NCBI GenBank assembly: GCA_964526785.1
Contig: CAZGMJ010000015.1
Span: forward strand, 30,223 to 94,222
Source: CAZGMJ01 sp964526785
GTDB lineage: Bacteria > Planctomycetota > Phycisphaerae > Sedimentisphaerales > Anaerobacaceae
Reading direction: 5' to 3'
Length of the DNA: 64,000 nt
Both the position numbers and the translations under genes were made by a program. Positions 1 through 9,223 of the stretch are shown piece by piece. Position 1 is the first letter of the stretch. Every line of letters starts with the position of its first letter. The notes beneath the pieces are model-generated. The model had not been told where the DNA came from and ran no database searches. It saw nothing but the letters and a program-made list of their open reading frames with translations.

Positions 1-609
1 CGTCGTTCGGTCGATGATGCCCTTGAGTTCGGACCGGTTGCTATACGGCACCAGCAGTTTGAAGAAGAAGCGGTCGAGTTGCGCCTCGGGAAGCGGATAT
101 GTCCCTTCCTGTTCAATGGGGTTCTGCGTAGCCAGCACGATAAAAGGCTCGGGCAAAGCTCGCACCAGACCGCCGCTGGTGACGGAATGCTCCTGCATGG
201 CCTCGAGCATGGCCGACTGCGTCTTGGGCGTAGCGCGATTCACTTCGTCGGCCAGAATGATCTGGGCGAAGATCGGCCCCTTCTGGAACTGAAAATGCCT
301 TTGATGCGTCTGGCTGTCTTCCATCACGATATTGGTGCCGATGATATCCGCAGGCATCAGATCCGGGGTGAACTGAATGCGCCGGAATTCCAGGGACAGC
401 GCATCACTCAGCGTTCGCACCAACAGTGTCTTGCCAAGGCCGGGCACGCCTTCGAGCAACACGTGCCCACCACAGAAGATGGCGATCAGCACGTTCTCCA
501 CGATGTCTTCGTGCCCGACGATCACCTTGGCAATTTCTCCACGAAGCGCATCGAACATCCTGCGGAAGTCCTTACACTGCTTTTCAACATCGCTCACGTT
601 CTTTGCCAT
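1..609 (-). CDS. MoxR-type AAA+ ATPase (3' end outside window)
   Basis: The first 203 residues of a MoxR-family AAA+ ATPase are present; the C-terminal lid lies beyond the left edge. Walker A is GVPGLGKT (residues 54-61), Walker B is IILADEVNR (117-125) and the sensor-1 segment is ATQNP (160-164). MoxR proteins act as chaperone-like ATPases, usually with VWA-domain partners, in assembling envelope or metal-dependent complexes. That fits here: the gene starts 14 bases after the VWA gene upstream and is the last visible gene of the same minus-strand operon. The start is the ATG at 607-609. The family call is firm; the substrate is unknown. Confidence 0.93.
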   Translation of the reverse strand, partial: MAKNVSDVEKQCKDFRRMFDALRGEIAKVIVGHEDIVENVLIAIFCGGHVLLEGVPGLGKTLLVRTLSDALSLEFRRIQFTPDLMPADIIGTNIVMEDSQTHQRHFQFQKGPIFAQIILADEVNRATPKTQSAMLEAMQEHSVTSGGLVRALPEPFIVLATQNPIEQEGTYPLPEAQLDRFFFKLLVPYSNRSELKGIIDRTT

Positions 610-623
610 TTCGCCTATCTCCT

Positions 624-3569
624 TCAAATCTGCTTGTCGTCTTTCTGGTCGCCGCCCGCCTTGCGTTTGGCTTTGAGCAGGCGGTCTATGTGGGACTTAT
701 CCGCGGCCTGATCCACCCTCTTTTCCGGAGTTCGTTCAGGCTCCGTCGGACGCGGTTTCTCGCGCGCGGGCTTTGTGTCGGCAACGGGCAATTCGCCTTC
801 GGCGCTTTGATCCGCCTGATAACGCCGCGACGCGCTGATCGAGGCCTTCCGCGCAGAGAGCTTTTGCTGCACCTGCCTGCGACTGGCCTGTAAACGTTGC
901 AGTGTCTGGTCCCGCTCGACTTTCTTTCCACCGGCACCGGCAAACAGTCGACGGCTGAGAGCACGAAAATCGATCACCACCCTCCGCACCGCTACGTCCA
1001 GCAGAAAGAGCGCCAACCACAGAAACATCAGAGGACGAATCAGAGGCAGTTGCGTCTCGGGGAATTTCAATCCCGCCTCATTGTACAGGTCGGCCTGGTT
1101 CGGATCCGATACGAGAATGCGCCCGCCCGTGATATCGCTGACCTCGGCAAGCAATGCGGCGTTGTCCGACAGGTCCCTGAATTCAGGAGCGAAGGGAATC
1201 GTTACGGTCGTATGCATCACCTCGGTCTCGGCATCCACGCCAGGCTTTCTCGAATGCAGCGTAACGATGTAACTGCCGGAACCCTTCGCCTGAAACTGTC
1301 CCCTGTACTGCCCCGGACCGATCTGCGTCAATCGCAACGGCTCGGTCTTCATATCCGGGCTGATTATCTGCGCATCAACACTTGCGTACGATGTGAATCT
1401 TCCTTCGGCGTCCACCGCCTCGACGTCTATGGTAACTTGCCGCCCCTGTACGTCGGCAAACACCTCACAGTCCGAGGATTGTCCCGGCTTGGCCGCCCAG
1501 CGCACCGTCTGTTCCCAGAATCGCGAGAACCCGCCCCACGCCAGCCAGTTCGACGCCCAGCGGCTATCCACCGAACTGGTAAAAGCCACGCACTTGCCCA
1601 ACCCCGCCTGACATGTGGCCAGCACTGGGTCGCCCTGCTCGCTGGAGAGAACAGTCTGGTTGAGCCCACCTTTCGGCCCGGTCAAAACATACCCGTCGAG
1701 ATTCGGCAATTGTCCCGGCAGACCGTTGAGAATCTCACTGAGCGAATACGTTATCTGCGGACTGAAACTCTCTTCGACAATCAACGCCCGCCGGACTACC
1801 TGGGCCTCTTTGATAAATATCTGCGGCAATCGCTGTGGATCACCAACGTTGTAGAATCGCCCATTTGTCTTCTCGGCCATATTGCGAAGACTCGCGGTCT
1901 GGCTTTGCTGGTGCGGGAAAACGGCCACTCCGGTGCATGTGATTCCCGCGGCCTTGCACTGGCCCAGTAACTGCGGACTGGGCGGCGTCGGATCGCCATC
2001 ACTGATGACGATAACATGCTTCTGGCCTGCGTCACAATTGACCAGCGCATCGTACGCATCCTGCAGGTGGGCGTGCAGGCTGGGCATGTCCCCCATCGTC
2101 ATATTGGTCACCGCAGTCTTGATCGCACCTTTTTCCCCCACGGGTGAGAGCGGATGCACCCAGTCACCGGCCCCCTTCCAGTTATAGGCCAATACGCCGG
2201 CAAGATCACGTCTGCTGAGCGTGTTAAGCGCGGCCAAAGCAACTCTCTTGCCCCAGAAATTCCCCTGCGGCATCTCACACGCGTGCATTATGAGAACCAG
2301 CGCCCCCTTGGGAAGTTGCTTCTTCTGAGGAGGATCAAGATCGATCGGCAGCACTTCGGCAACCGGAGAACCGATCCATCCGCCGGCCCCGAATGCCTCA
2401 GGTCCGCCCACCATGATTAATCCACCACCTAGGTCGGTCACATAGCGTTTCAGGACTTCCTGCTGCTGATACGTGAAATGATCGCAACTGGTGTTTGCCA
2501 GAATAACGGCGTCGCTGTCCATCAGGTGAGCAAGACTGCTCGGGAAATCTGCAGCCGGCATATACTGCACGTTGATGTCCGAGGTCTCCAGTGCACGGCT
2601 GAGAGACAATCCCGCCACACCGTCAGTATCGACGACAAGCGCATGCCCCGGCCCGGCAACGTACGTCATGGCACTGGCCCGATTGTTCTGGGGCACCCAA
2701 TCCTGATTCGGATCGTTCGGTATGAATTCCGCCTGAAAATCGTGCATCCCCCGCGATCCGAGGGGGATAGAGACCGTCTTGACGTTTGTTCCGGGTTGCA
2801 GGTCCACTGGAACAGCCAATTCTGATGAACCGGGCGCCAGATCGACCGTCCTCTCATTCAGACTGAGCAACAACTTGCCACTTGTGGGCCTTGTGCTCTG
2901 CAATACAAACCGCAAAGACACCGTCTGATTGCTTCGGGCCCGCGCGGGCGCAGCCAGACGCCTGAATACAACCTCGCTGTCGTACTGGTATCGCAACGGC
3001 AGTACATCCACCGGAATGCCGTTACTGGCGGCAATACGAGCCGCCTCTCTGAGATCGCCGGCGGTCTGATTTCCCTCGCTCACGAGCAGTATGCGCACGG
3101 CCGCATCCGGCGGCGCAATAGCCATGGCCATTTGAATGCCGTCAGCCAATTTCGTCTGTTCGCCCGTCAGCGAGGTGTTTCGCAAAGGGATTGTTTCATC
3201 GCGCGACGGCAATTTGGAAATCGCTGCCGCCTCGGCAACATCGATCACGGCAAGCAATTCATCGGGGCTCTTGTTCTTGAATGCGCTGGTCAGGTATTCC
3301 AATGACGCCTTCTGCAAGTCGGGCGGAATGGACAAACTGCGGTCGACAACTGCTATGACCGTCGCCGTCTTGCTGCGGCGCGTAAGCATCGGCCGAGCCA
3401 GCAGGGCCACGAGCAGCAGAACGACAAGTACGCGAAGCACCATGGCCATAATGCGCCGACCACGACCCAGAGCGGCGAGGCTGCGCAATCCCATCCAAAT
3501 GATCGGCACAAGCACGATCAACGCCAACAACCAGATCGGTTGAACGAAATAGAAGCCATATGTGTGCAT
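624..3569 (-). CDS. VWA-domain membrane protein of MoxR operon
   Basis: A 981-residue membrane protein. Two transmembrane helices (about residues 11-30 and 40-60) precede a VWA domain with an intact MIDAS start, DRSLS at 76-80. A type-1 glutamine-amidotransferase-like segment follows (around VILANTSCDHF and GGGLIMVGGPEAFG). A second VWA-like domain has VLIMHACEMP where the metal-binding Asp is expected, so its site looks lost. Another membrane helix (about PLIRPLMFLWLALFLLD) precedes a basic, glutamine-rich cytoplasmic tail. The start is the ATG at 3569-3567, which overlaps the upstream stop as TGATG and implies translational coupling. A longer in-frame start would run into the upstream gene. 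It is the likely partner of the adjacent MoxR. Confidence 0.88.
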   Translation of the reverse strand: MHTYGFYFVQPIWLLALIVLVPIIWMGLRSLAALGRGRRIMAMVLRVLVVLLLVALLARPMLTRRSKTATVIAVVDRSLSIPPDLQKASLEYLTSAFKNKSPDELLAVIDVAEAAAISKLPSRDETIPLRNTSLTGEQTKLADGIQMAMAIAPPDAAVRILLVSEGNQTAGDLREAARIAASNGIPVDVLPLRYQYDSEVVFRRLAAPARARSNQTVSLRFVLQSTRPTSGKLLLSLNERTVDLAPGSSELAVPVDLQPGTNVKTVSIPLGSRGMHDFQAEFIPNDPNQDWVPQNNRASAMTYVAGPGHALVVDTDGVAGLSLSRALETSDINVQYMPAADFPSSLAHLMDSDAVILANTSCDHFTYQQQEVLKRYVTDLGGGLIMVGGPEAFGAGGWIGSPVAEVLPIDLDPPQKKQLPKGALVLIMHACEMPQGNFWGKRVALAALNTLSRRDLAGVLAYNWKGAGDWVHPLSPVGEKGAIKTAVTNMTMGDMPSLHAHLQDAYDALVNCDAGQKHVIVISDGDPTPPSPQLLGQCKAAGITCTGVAVFPHQQSQTASLRNMAEKTNGRFYNVGDPQRLPQIFIKEAQVVRRALIVEESFSPQITYSLSEILNGLPGQLPNLDGYVLTGPKGGLNQTVLSSEQGDPVLATCQAGLGKCVAFTSSVDSRWASNWLAWGGFSRFWEQTVRWAAKPGQSSDCEVFADVQGRQVTIDVEAVDAEGRFTSYASVDAQIISPDMKTEPLRLTQIGPGQYRGQFQAKGSGSYIVTLHSRKPGVDAETEVMHTTVTIPFAPEFRDLSDNAALLAEVSDITGGRILVSDPNQADLYNEAGLKFPETQLPLIRPLMFLWLALFLLDVAVRRVVIDFRALSRRLFAGAGGKKVERDQTLQRLQASRRQVQQKLSARKASISASRRYQADQSAEGELPVADTKPAREKPRPTEPERTPEKRVDQAADKSHIDRLLKAKRKAGGDQKDDKQI

Positions 3570-6055
3570 CACAGCCGCCACACCTGGATGCGATCGTTGC
3601 CCGCATCTACAATGAACGCCCGGTTGCCCCGAACCGCCACACCCCACGGATAGGCGAGTTGACCGAGTTGCCGCCCCGCACTGCCGCAAGCACCGAGGCT
3701 CTCGCCCGAAGGATCGAACAACTGTATGCGGTTGTTTCCGTATTCGCAGACCACAATCGTGCCATTCGCCTGCAGGCTCAAATCGTACGGATATCGCAGT
3801 TGGCCCTGCTCGCGCCCGGGTTCGCCGATGTACCGAAGGAGTCCGCCTTGCAGGTCATAAACGGCAATGCGATGGTTGCAGGCATCCGCTATATAGAGGC
3901 ATTTCCGAACATCATCTACGCAAACAGCCGAAGGACGCGAGAATTGCGCTTCGCCGCTGCCAGGACTGCCAAAGGAGGAGATGAATTGGCCATCGCCGTC
4001 GAATATGCTGATTCGATCGTTCCCGCCATATTCACTTACAAAGATCCTGCCATCCGGAGCAAACGCGATATCCGTCGGATAGATGAAGCACCCATCGTCC
4101 TGCCCGAACCTGCCGAATTCACCCAGCAAATCACCATCGACAGAGAAGACTACGACACGATGGTAGTGGGTATCGGCGACGAATAACCGTCCGTCGCGCG
4201 CCGTGCTCAGGCCCGTTGGCAACCCCTTTTCCACCCTTGGCATTTGAACTACCGACAGAAAATCACCCTCAGGAGTGAACTTCTGTATTCGACCGGTCTT
4301 GTCGACCACATATAGCAAGCCGTCGGCCGCTATGTCTATTCCGCGTGGATAAATAAACTCACACTGTCCCCGCCCGGACCTGCCGAAATGGTGAAGTACT
4401 TCCGCTTCTTCCGGCACGCCCTTGTCGCAGCCCGAAATCGCAACCGCGCCAAACGCGACGATCAGAATGGCATGTATGTGACGCGAACGCCCGAGACGCA
4501 ACAACAAGACGATGACGCCGGAAAACAGTACAAAGAAGATTATAAGCACCAGACACGACGCGATGACCTGCTGATCGCGTGCATAGTGCATTTGGTTGAG
4601 CAAACGCTGGGCGAAATTTGGCACACCTGCGGGCAGCAGTACCATCGTGGCCGAGAGTTCCGTCAGACTAAACAAAATCAACAGCAGGAATACGCCTGCA
4701 TAGAGCGGCCAGGTGCGCGGCAGATGGACGTGCAGCCACGTTCGCCATGCCGAAGCACCGTCCAGCGCAGCCATCTCCGACAGAAACTTGTCATGGCTGC
4801 TTTGCGCGAATGACAGGACGACCAGAGCAATTCCCCCAAATCGCCCCGCCTGGCCGGCAGAAACCAGCAACCAGCTATCTCGCAGCCAGTCCGCCGCTCC
4901 AAGGTGGTGTACCATAGAAAGCAGCGAAACCGCCATAACGGAAGCCGGCAGAAACATCGCAGTAAAGACCGTCGCGCGCATCGCTGTAGCCAGAGCGCCG
5001 GCCACGCGACGACGCTCTTTGCCTTCACGGCGGAACCTATTATTTCTTCTAATAATACTCATCGCAATTGCACACGACAGAACAGCCGCTACTGCCGCAA
5101 CTATCCCAGACCATGCCAGATCGTCCGCATGCAGCGTCAGAAAACGTTGCAACTCTGTAGTGCCCTGCATGTTATAAACCAATATGACGACGGGCCCACC
5201 AACGGACAGGACCACCAGGGCAACAACGCAGCCCCACATGAAGAACGAACCGGCGCGATGGTTTTCGGCTATCGGCACGGTGTGGCTTTCCCATTCTCTT
5301 GACACTCGCCCAATAACGATCGCCGCTATCATCGCAATAACGGCCAAAGGCCAGGCCGCACGCGCGACCGCACCGGCCGACCCTGTTAATTCGTAGAGGA
5401 CAGCCAGTTCTGTTCCGACCGTCTGGACGCCTGCAAGATGAAACGTACCGAACTCAGCCAGTGACATCACAAAGCACACCATGAACGCCAGAACAGCCGT
5501 TCTCCACATCAGCGGCATGGTGATGCGACGCCACCACTGCGAACCCCGCGCATCGAGCGATGCGATGTCCCATATCCGTGCATCGATGTTTCGCCATCCC
5601 TGCGCCAGGAGCAGCGCCGCCAGCGGCCAATACCAACAGATCATTACGAATACTGAAACGACCAGGCCGATCCACTGCGCCACGTCCGGCTTGCTCGCCA
5701 GGAATCGCCCGAGACTGGTCGTCGGGCTCAGCACAAGCGTCCAGGCGTAGTGCAGGACATATCGAGGCAGAACTAACGGCATCAGCAGGGCCAGGAGCAG
5801 AACGTCGCGACCGCGGGTGCACATACCCAGCACCCGTCCCGGAATCCATCCCAACACGACAGCCGCCATACCGATCACCGCCGCCAGTACCAGAGATCTC
5901 ACCAGAGCTTCAGTGACCCGCACCTGCTCCGGCGGTTCGCTGCCCGAGCCAATCCACCACGAGGCAACGCAAGCCAATGGCAGACACACCACAAGAAGCC
6001 ACGGAAGCATGGCCAGAGCAGCGCACAAGAAGTTCCAGATGTGACGTCGGGTCAC
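3569..6055 (-). CDS. ABC transporter permease fused to NHL-repeat propeller
   Basis: An 828-residue fusion. Residues 1-520 form a duplicated ABC permease of the ferric-iron/thiamine type, with two EAA-like loops ending in Pro (about 163-181 and 427-446). A basic linker (RLGRSRH, 521-527) and a new hydrophobic stretch then end in a lipobox-like AVAISGC (Cys543). Residues about 550-828 hold six NHL repeats with signatures such as LYVVDKTGRIQKF and RAFIVDAGNDRIQVW. The start is a GTG that overlaps the upstream stop by four bases (GTGA). I found no canonical in-frame start with a ribosome site at the junction, so it reads as one polypeptide. The NHL part is probably periplasmic. No ATPase subunit lies nearby. 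The fusion is real in this sequence; the substrate is unknown. Confidence 0.88.
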   Translation of the reverse strand: MTRRHIWNFLCAALAMLPWLLVVCLPLACVASWWIGSGSEPPEQVRVTEALVRSLVLAAVIGMAAVVLGWIPGRVLGMCTRGRDVLLLALLMPLVLPRYVLHYAWTLVLSPTTSLGRFLASKPDVAQWIGLVVSVFVMICWYWPLAALLLAQGWRNIDARIWDIASLDARGSQWWRRITMPLMWRTAVLAFMVCFVMSLAEFGTFHLAGVQTVGTELAVLYELTGSAGAVARAAWPLAVIAMIAAIVIGRVSREWESHTVPIAENHRAGSFFMWGCVVALVVLSVGGPVVILVYNMQGTTELQRFLTLHADDLAWSGIVAAVAAVLSCAIAMSIIRRNNRFRREGKERRRVAGALATAMRATVFTAMFLPASVMAVSLLSMVHHLGAADWLRDSWLLVSAGQAGRFGGIALVVLSFAQSSHDKFLSEMAALDGASAWRTWLHVHLPRTWPLYAGVFLLLILFSLTELSATMVLLPAGVPNFAQRLLNQMHYARDQQVIASCLVLIIFFVLFSGVIVLLLRLGRSRHIHAILIVAFGAVAISGCDKGVPEEAEVLHHFGRSGRGQCEFIYPRGIDIAADGLLYVVDKTGRIQKFTPEGDFLSVVQMPRVEKGLPTGLSTARDGRLFVADTHYHRVVVFSVDGDLLGEFGRFGQDDGCFIYPTDIAFAPDGRIFVSEYGGNDRISIFDGDGQFISSFGSPGSGEAQFSRPSAVCVDDVRKCLYIADACNHRIAVYDLQGGLLRYIGEPGREQGQLRYPYDLSLQANGTIVVCEYGNNRIQLFDPSGESLGACGSAGRQLGQLAYPWGVAVRGNRAFIVDAGNDRIQVWRL

Positions 6056-7086
6056 CGCAGAACCTCCCGCGCCGTCTCAATGGCTATAGGCAAGAACTGC
6101 GCCACCTTCTCATAGCTGACATCAAGCGGATCATCAATCGCGTAACTGCGATACTTGGCCGCAAGTTCCTCATGGATGGGACTATTATGCGAATCGCTTT
6201 CTACGAGCATCTGCTCGAGCTGCTCGCTCAGAAGGAATTCCATCAACTCCCCTGCCGCTTCACGATGAGGACCTCCCGCAATCAGAGCAGCCGTGTTGGG
6301 TATCGCCAGTACACCGTCCCCACCTTGGTCGAGGAAGTGCATGGCTACAGGCCACCCGTTGCGTTGGCCGGCATAGACATCGTCCGTATCCGTGAAGCAT
6401 ATGTCCGCCTGCCCGGTCGCCACCATCCGCACAGCCGTACTGTTTCCAGAAACCAGACGCACATCGTTTTCCCGCAGTCCCTGCAGGATTTCCTTCGCCC
6501 GGGCCGGTCCGTAGTGAGCAAACCAACTCGCCACGTCCCCTCCCGTCGTTCCGAATTCGGGGGAGGCCATTACCAAGCGCCCCTTCCATTTCGGATCGAG
6601 CGTATCTTCCAGTTGAGTTGGAGCCTCCTCACGGGTAACTCGCTCGGTATTGTACGCTATGACACGCCCGCGCAAGGCAAAACCATACCAGCGGTCGTTG
6701 GGATCAGAAAACAGTGTCGGCCACTGTTCAGTTGTGTCGCTGGAATACGGCGCGAGCAGGCCTTCATCCGCCAGACGAATCGTGTGAAACACCTCGCTCG
6801 ACCAGAAAACATCCGCTGCCGGGGAAGAAGCTTCCGCCCGGATACGCTGAACAAGACCTACCGTCTTGCTCGCTTCGGTATCAAATCGCGGCAGCACGTC
6901 AATGCCGGTTTGCTCTTCGAAAGCCGCAACGATCGGTTCAGCAATCTGTTGGTCAACCGAACAATACAGCACTACCTGCGGCTTTGTCTCACCAGGTTCA
7001 TCGCGACAAGAGGAAAACAGTACACACGCAAAAAGACACGTCAATAAAACTACCTGCCACGATCCTTTGGATGGGGCTTGCACCAT
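6052..7086 (-). CDS. ABC transporter substrate-binding lipoprotein
   Basis: A 344-residue extracellular solute-binding protein of the ferric-iron/spermidine superfamily. It has a lipoprotein signal ending VLFSSC (Cys27), then the typical first strand VVLYCSVDQQIAEP and the binding-fold landmarks FALRGRVIAYN and VMASPEFGTTGG. The adjacent-tyrosine pair typical of iron-binding FbpA proteins is not evident, so iron is only one possible ligand. I chose the ATG at 7086 because GGGAG precedes it at good spacing; an in-frame start at 7134 lacks a ribosome site. The stop overlaps the start of the fused permease gene, so the two form one transport unit. Confidence 0.88.
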   Translation of the reverse strand: MVQAPSKGSWQVVLLTCLFACVLFSSCRDEPGETKPQVVLYCSVDQQIAEPIVAAFEEQTGIDVLPRFDTEASKTVGLVQRIRAEASSPAADVFWSSEVFHTIRLADEGLLAPYSSDTTEQWPTLFSDPNDRWYGFALRGRVIAYNTERVTREEAPTQLEDTLDPKWKGRLVMASPEFGTTGGDVASWFAHYGPARAKEILQGLRENDVRLVSGNSTAVRMVATGQADICFTDTDDVYAGQRNGWPVAMHFLDQGGDGVLAIPNTAALIAGGPHREAAGELMEFLLSEQLEQMLVESDSHNSPIHEELAAKYRSYAIDDPLDVSYEKVAQFLPIAIETAREVLR

Positions 7087-7136
7087 GCTTGTCACTCCCT
7101 TGTCATAATTGGGTTGCCGCGATGCCGGCCGCAACC

Positions 7137-8801
7137 TTATGGCTCTGGCCTTGCCTCTTCAAGCTGGCCAAAATACTGCTTCACTGCACCTTCGTATTTG
7201 CGCGGTATCTCATTGTCGTTAATGGCTTCGGCCGCACCATCTTTCGCTGCCTGCATAATCTCTGAGAAATCACGCCGGGCCTCTCCCTTGACCTGCGAAC
7301 CCTTAAAATACCAACTTGCTATCACCGGTCCGGCCTTGGATTGATTCTTGACGCGTGTCCTGTCGGTCGCCGTCTGCCCTGATTCCTCCATCCCGCGCGG
7401 ACCATATCCTCGCCCTGGACCGCCTGTGCCGGGCCCCATCTTGTTGCCCGCCCCCTCGGCCCAGGGTCCTTGAGTTCCCAGTCCCTGGCACATCCCCTGT
7501 CCAAGGCATCCGACGCAGCGGGAGATTTCATCCAGCGTGGCCTGAGCGAGCATAAGCTGTTGCTTCATCGCCTCCAACTCGTCCAACTGATCCATAAGCC
7601 CCGCCAACTCATCGGCCGAAAGCGCACCCGATCCGCCGCCACACGCGGCCATCGCCCCGCCGAGACCCGCGCATTGTGTGGATGCACTGCGACAGGCCGC
7701 GAATTTCTTCATAAGCTCCTCAATCCTGGGAGCCTCGAGTCCCATCTTCTGCAAGGCCTTTTCCAATTGGTTGGAGTCCATCTTCGCCAAGTCTTTGTCC
7801 AGCCCCAGTTTCTCCAGTTCCTTTTCAAAATCAGTGTTCTTCTTCGCCAATTCCTCAAGCTGTTTGCCCAATTCGGCCAACTGCCCGGCCAAGTCTTTAC
7901 GCCGCTGATCCGAGACCTTGCCATCGGCCAACTGCTGCTGAAGCTGTTTCATGAGGTTGGAGGCCTCGCCAAACTTCCCCTGAGCCAGCGCCTGGCGCAG
8001 CTTCTGTGAAAAAACGTTCGATGAACCGCGCAGTTGCTTGAGCATCTGCTGCATCATACTCATTTCGTCGAGTTTGCCCCCAGCGTGCATCTTCTTGATC
8101 TGATCGGAAAGGTCGCCCAACTTGCGTATCGCTTGACGCTTGATTTCCTGCGGATCTGCGCTCTCCGGCGGTTGATCCAGTTTCTTGAGGGCTTCCGCGA
8201 GTTCGGGGTCGAGTTGTTTGACCGCCAGCTTGACTGATTTGGCCACTTCATTGACATCCGCAACAGCTTCCTTGACTTGCTTGACCTGCTGCTCCTGCTG
8301 TTTCTGCTTCTTCAGGAATCCGAGCAAATCCTTCTGGGGCATGAACAGGACGATTCCGACCACGAGCAACCATATGCTGCTGGCATAAGCCAAGCTACGC
8401 GAAGGCTTTATCGGAAAATGACTGGCCGGCGAAATCCGCTCAGCTCGCTTGTGCGCCTCGCTGCATGCAGCAATCGCAAATGGATCGTCACTCCCGGCCA
8501 GAGCGAGTGTCGTGCTGAACCGCTCGCGAAATTTGAGGCGATCGTCCAGAAGAAGCGAAGCCTGCATTCGACTTGGACGCCGAAGGATCCACAGAACAAT
8601 AGTAGATACAACAACCAGCATCCAGAACACCCATACCACGTGCTTGCTGACTATTGAAAGTGCGAGCAATTTCTCCGCCAATACGACTAACAGAGCAGCG
8701 CCTCCCGCCACTGCAAGTACCCTGCCGGCATACTTGATGAGAACATTGATGCTACACCGAACTCTTACCGCTCGCAGCTTCTTGTCGAATGTCTTGAGCA
8801 T
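7137..8801 (-). CDS. DUF4175-like coiled-coil membrane protein
   Basis: A 554-residue protein. Two transmembrane helices near the N-terminus (about 23-46 and 56-75) and a third at about 140-160 are followed by a long, Lys/Gln/Leu-rich coiled coil (about 165-370). The C-terminal region carries a Cys/Gly-rich patch with CVGCLGQGMC. The topology and the helix-rich body resemble DUF4175-type proteins that accompany MoxR/VWA genes in other bacteria; this is recognition by layout, not by a catalytic motif. It is the first gene of the operon and lies divergent to the gene at 9224. The ATG at 8801 follows a modest ribosome site. Function unknown, probably scaffold or envelope stress related. Confidence 0.7.
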   Translation of the reverse strand: MLKTFDKKLRAVRVRCSINVLIKYAGRVLAVAGGAALLVVLAEKLLALSIVSKHVVWVFWMLVVVSTIVLWILRRPSRMQASLLLDDRLKFRERFSTTLALAGSDDPFAIAACSEAHKRAERISPASHFPIKPSRSLAYASSIWLLVVGIVLFMPQKDLLGFLKKQKQQEQQVKQVKEAVADVNEVAKSVKLAVKQLDPELAEALKKLDQPPESADPQEIKRQAIRKLGDLSDQIKKMHAGGKLDEMSMMQQMLKQLRGSSNVFSQKLRQALAQGKFGEASNLMKQLQQQLADGKVSDQRRKDLAGQLAELGKQLEELAKKNTDFEKELEKLGLDKDLAKMDSNQLEKALQKMGLEAPRIEELMKKFAACRSASTQCAGLGGAMAACGGGSGALSADELAGLMDQLDELEAMKQQLMLAQATLDEISRCVGCLGQGMCQGLGTQGPWAEGAGNKMGPGTGGPGRGYGPRGMEESGQTATDRTRVKNQSKAGPVIASWYFKGSQVKGEARRDFSEIMQAAKDGAAEAINDNEIPRKYEGAVKQYFGQLEEARPEP

Positions 8802-9223
8802 GAGATTTCATCCCAGTCGGAGGTCGAACACCATTTCCTACGCGCAAAACACCGTTTCGGTTCTTTCCGGCCGCATTTCTGACCTACTTCTAAAGACGCA
8901 AGCGGTTGCGAGTCGTTACAGATTTTCTCGCCCTGATTGCCGAAAAAACCGCTTTTCCGCCACACTTACATTTGTAGTCAGTTGCGGGAGTATACCCTAT
9001 TCGGAATGAATGGGGCAAACAATTTTTATCGTTCTTACCTGCTTGCCGCGTTCATCAACTCATTTTCCGCCAGGCACGGGGCCACGGCGTTATACCTGAT
9101 CCTCGCGGATAGTCCGAAAAACCTCACCGATCCTCAAAAAATACCGTTACATACGTTGTGTGCAACGCCTTGTACATATGGAATGGAACTCGCATAGGAC
9201 TATTCGTAGAAAGGAGATGCATC
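8802..9223. other. divergent intergenic region, 422 bases
   Basis: This gap separates the minus-strand MoxR operon from the plus-strand TPR gene. I see no gene in it. A plausible minus-strand promoter is listed separately. The plus-strand gene has a good ribosome site (AAGGAG) just before 9224, but I cannot point to a convincing promoter for it. Confidence 0.6.
8989..9018 (-). promoter_or_regulatory. candidate sigma-70 promoter of MoxR operon
   Basis: On the minus strand, TTGCCC (9018-9013) and TATACT (8994-8989) are separated by 18 bases. This would start transcription about 180 bases before the first operon gene. It rests on consensus match only. Confidence 0.35.

Noticed and set aside
897..1970. 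Plus-strand open frame of 357 codons opposite the VWA gene
   Set aside because: Composition is Arg/Leu-rich shadow sequence with no motif; the VWA gene is well supported.
5977..7047. Plus-strand open frame opposite the binding-protein gene
   Set aside because: It has no recognisable protein features and opposes a lipoprotein with clear binding-fold landmarks.
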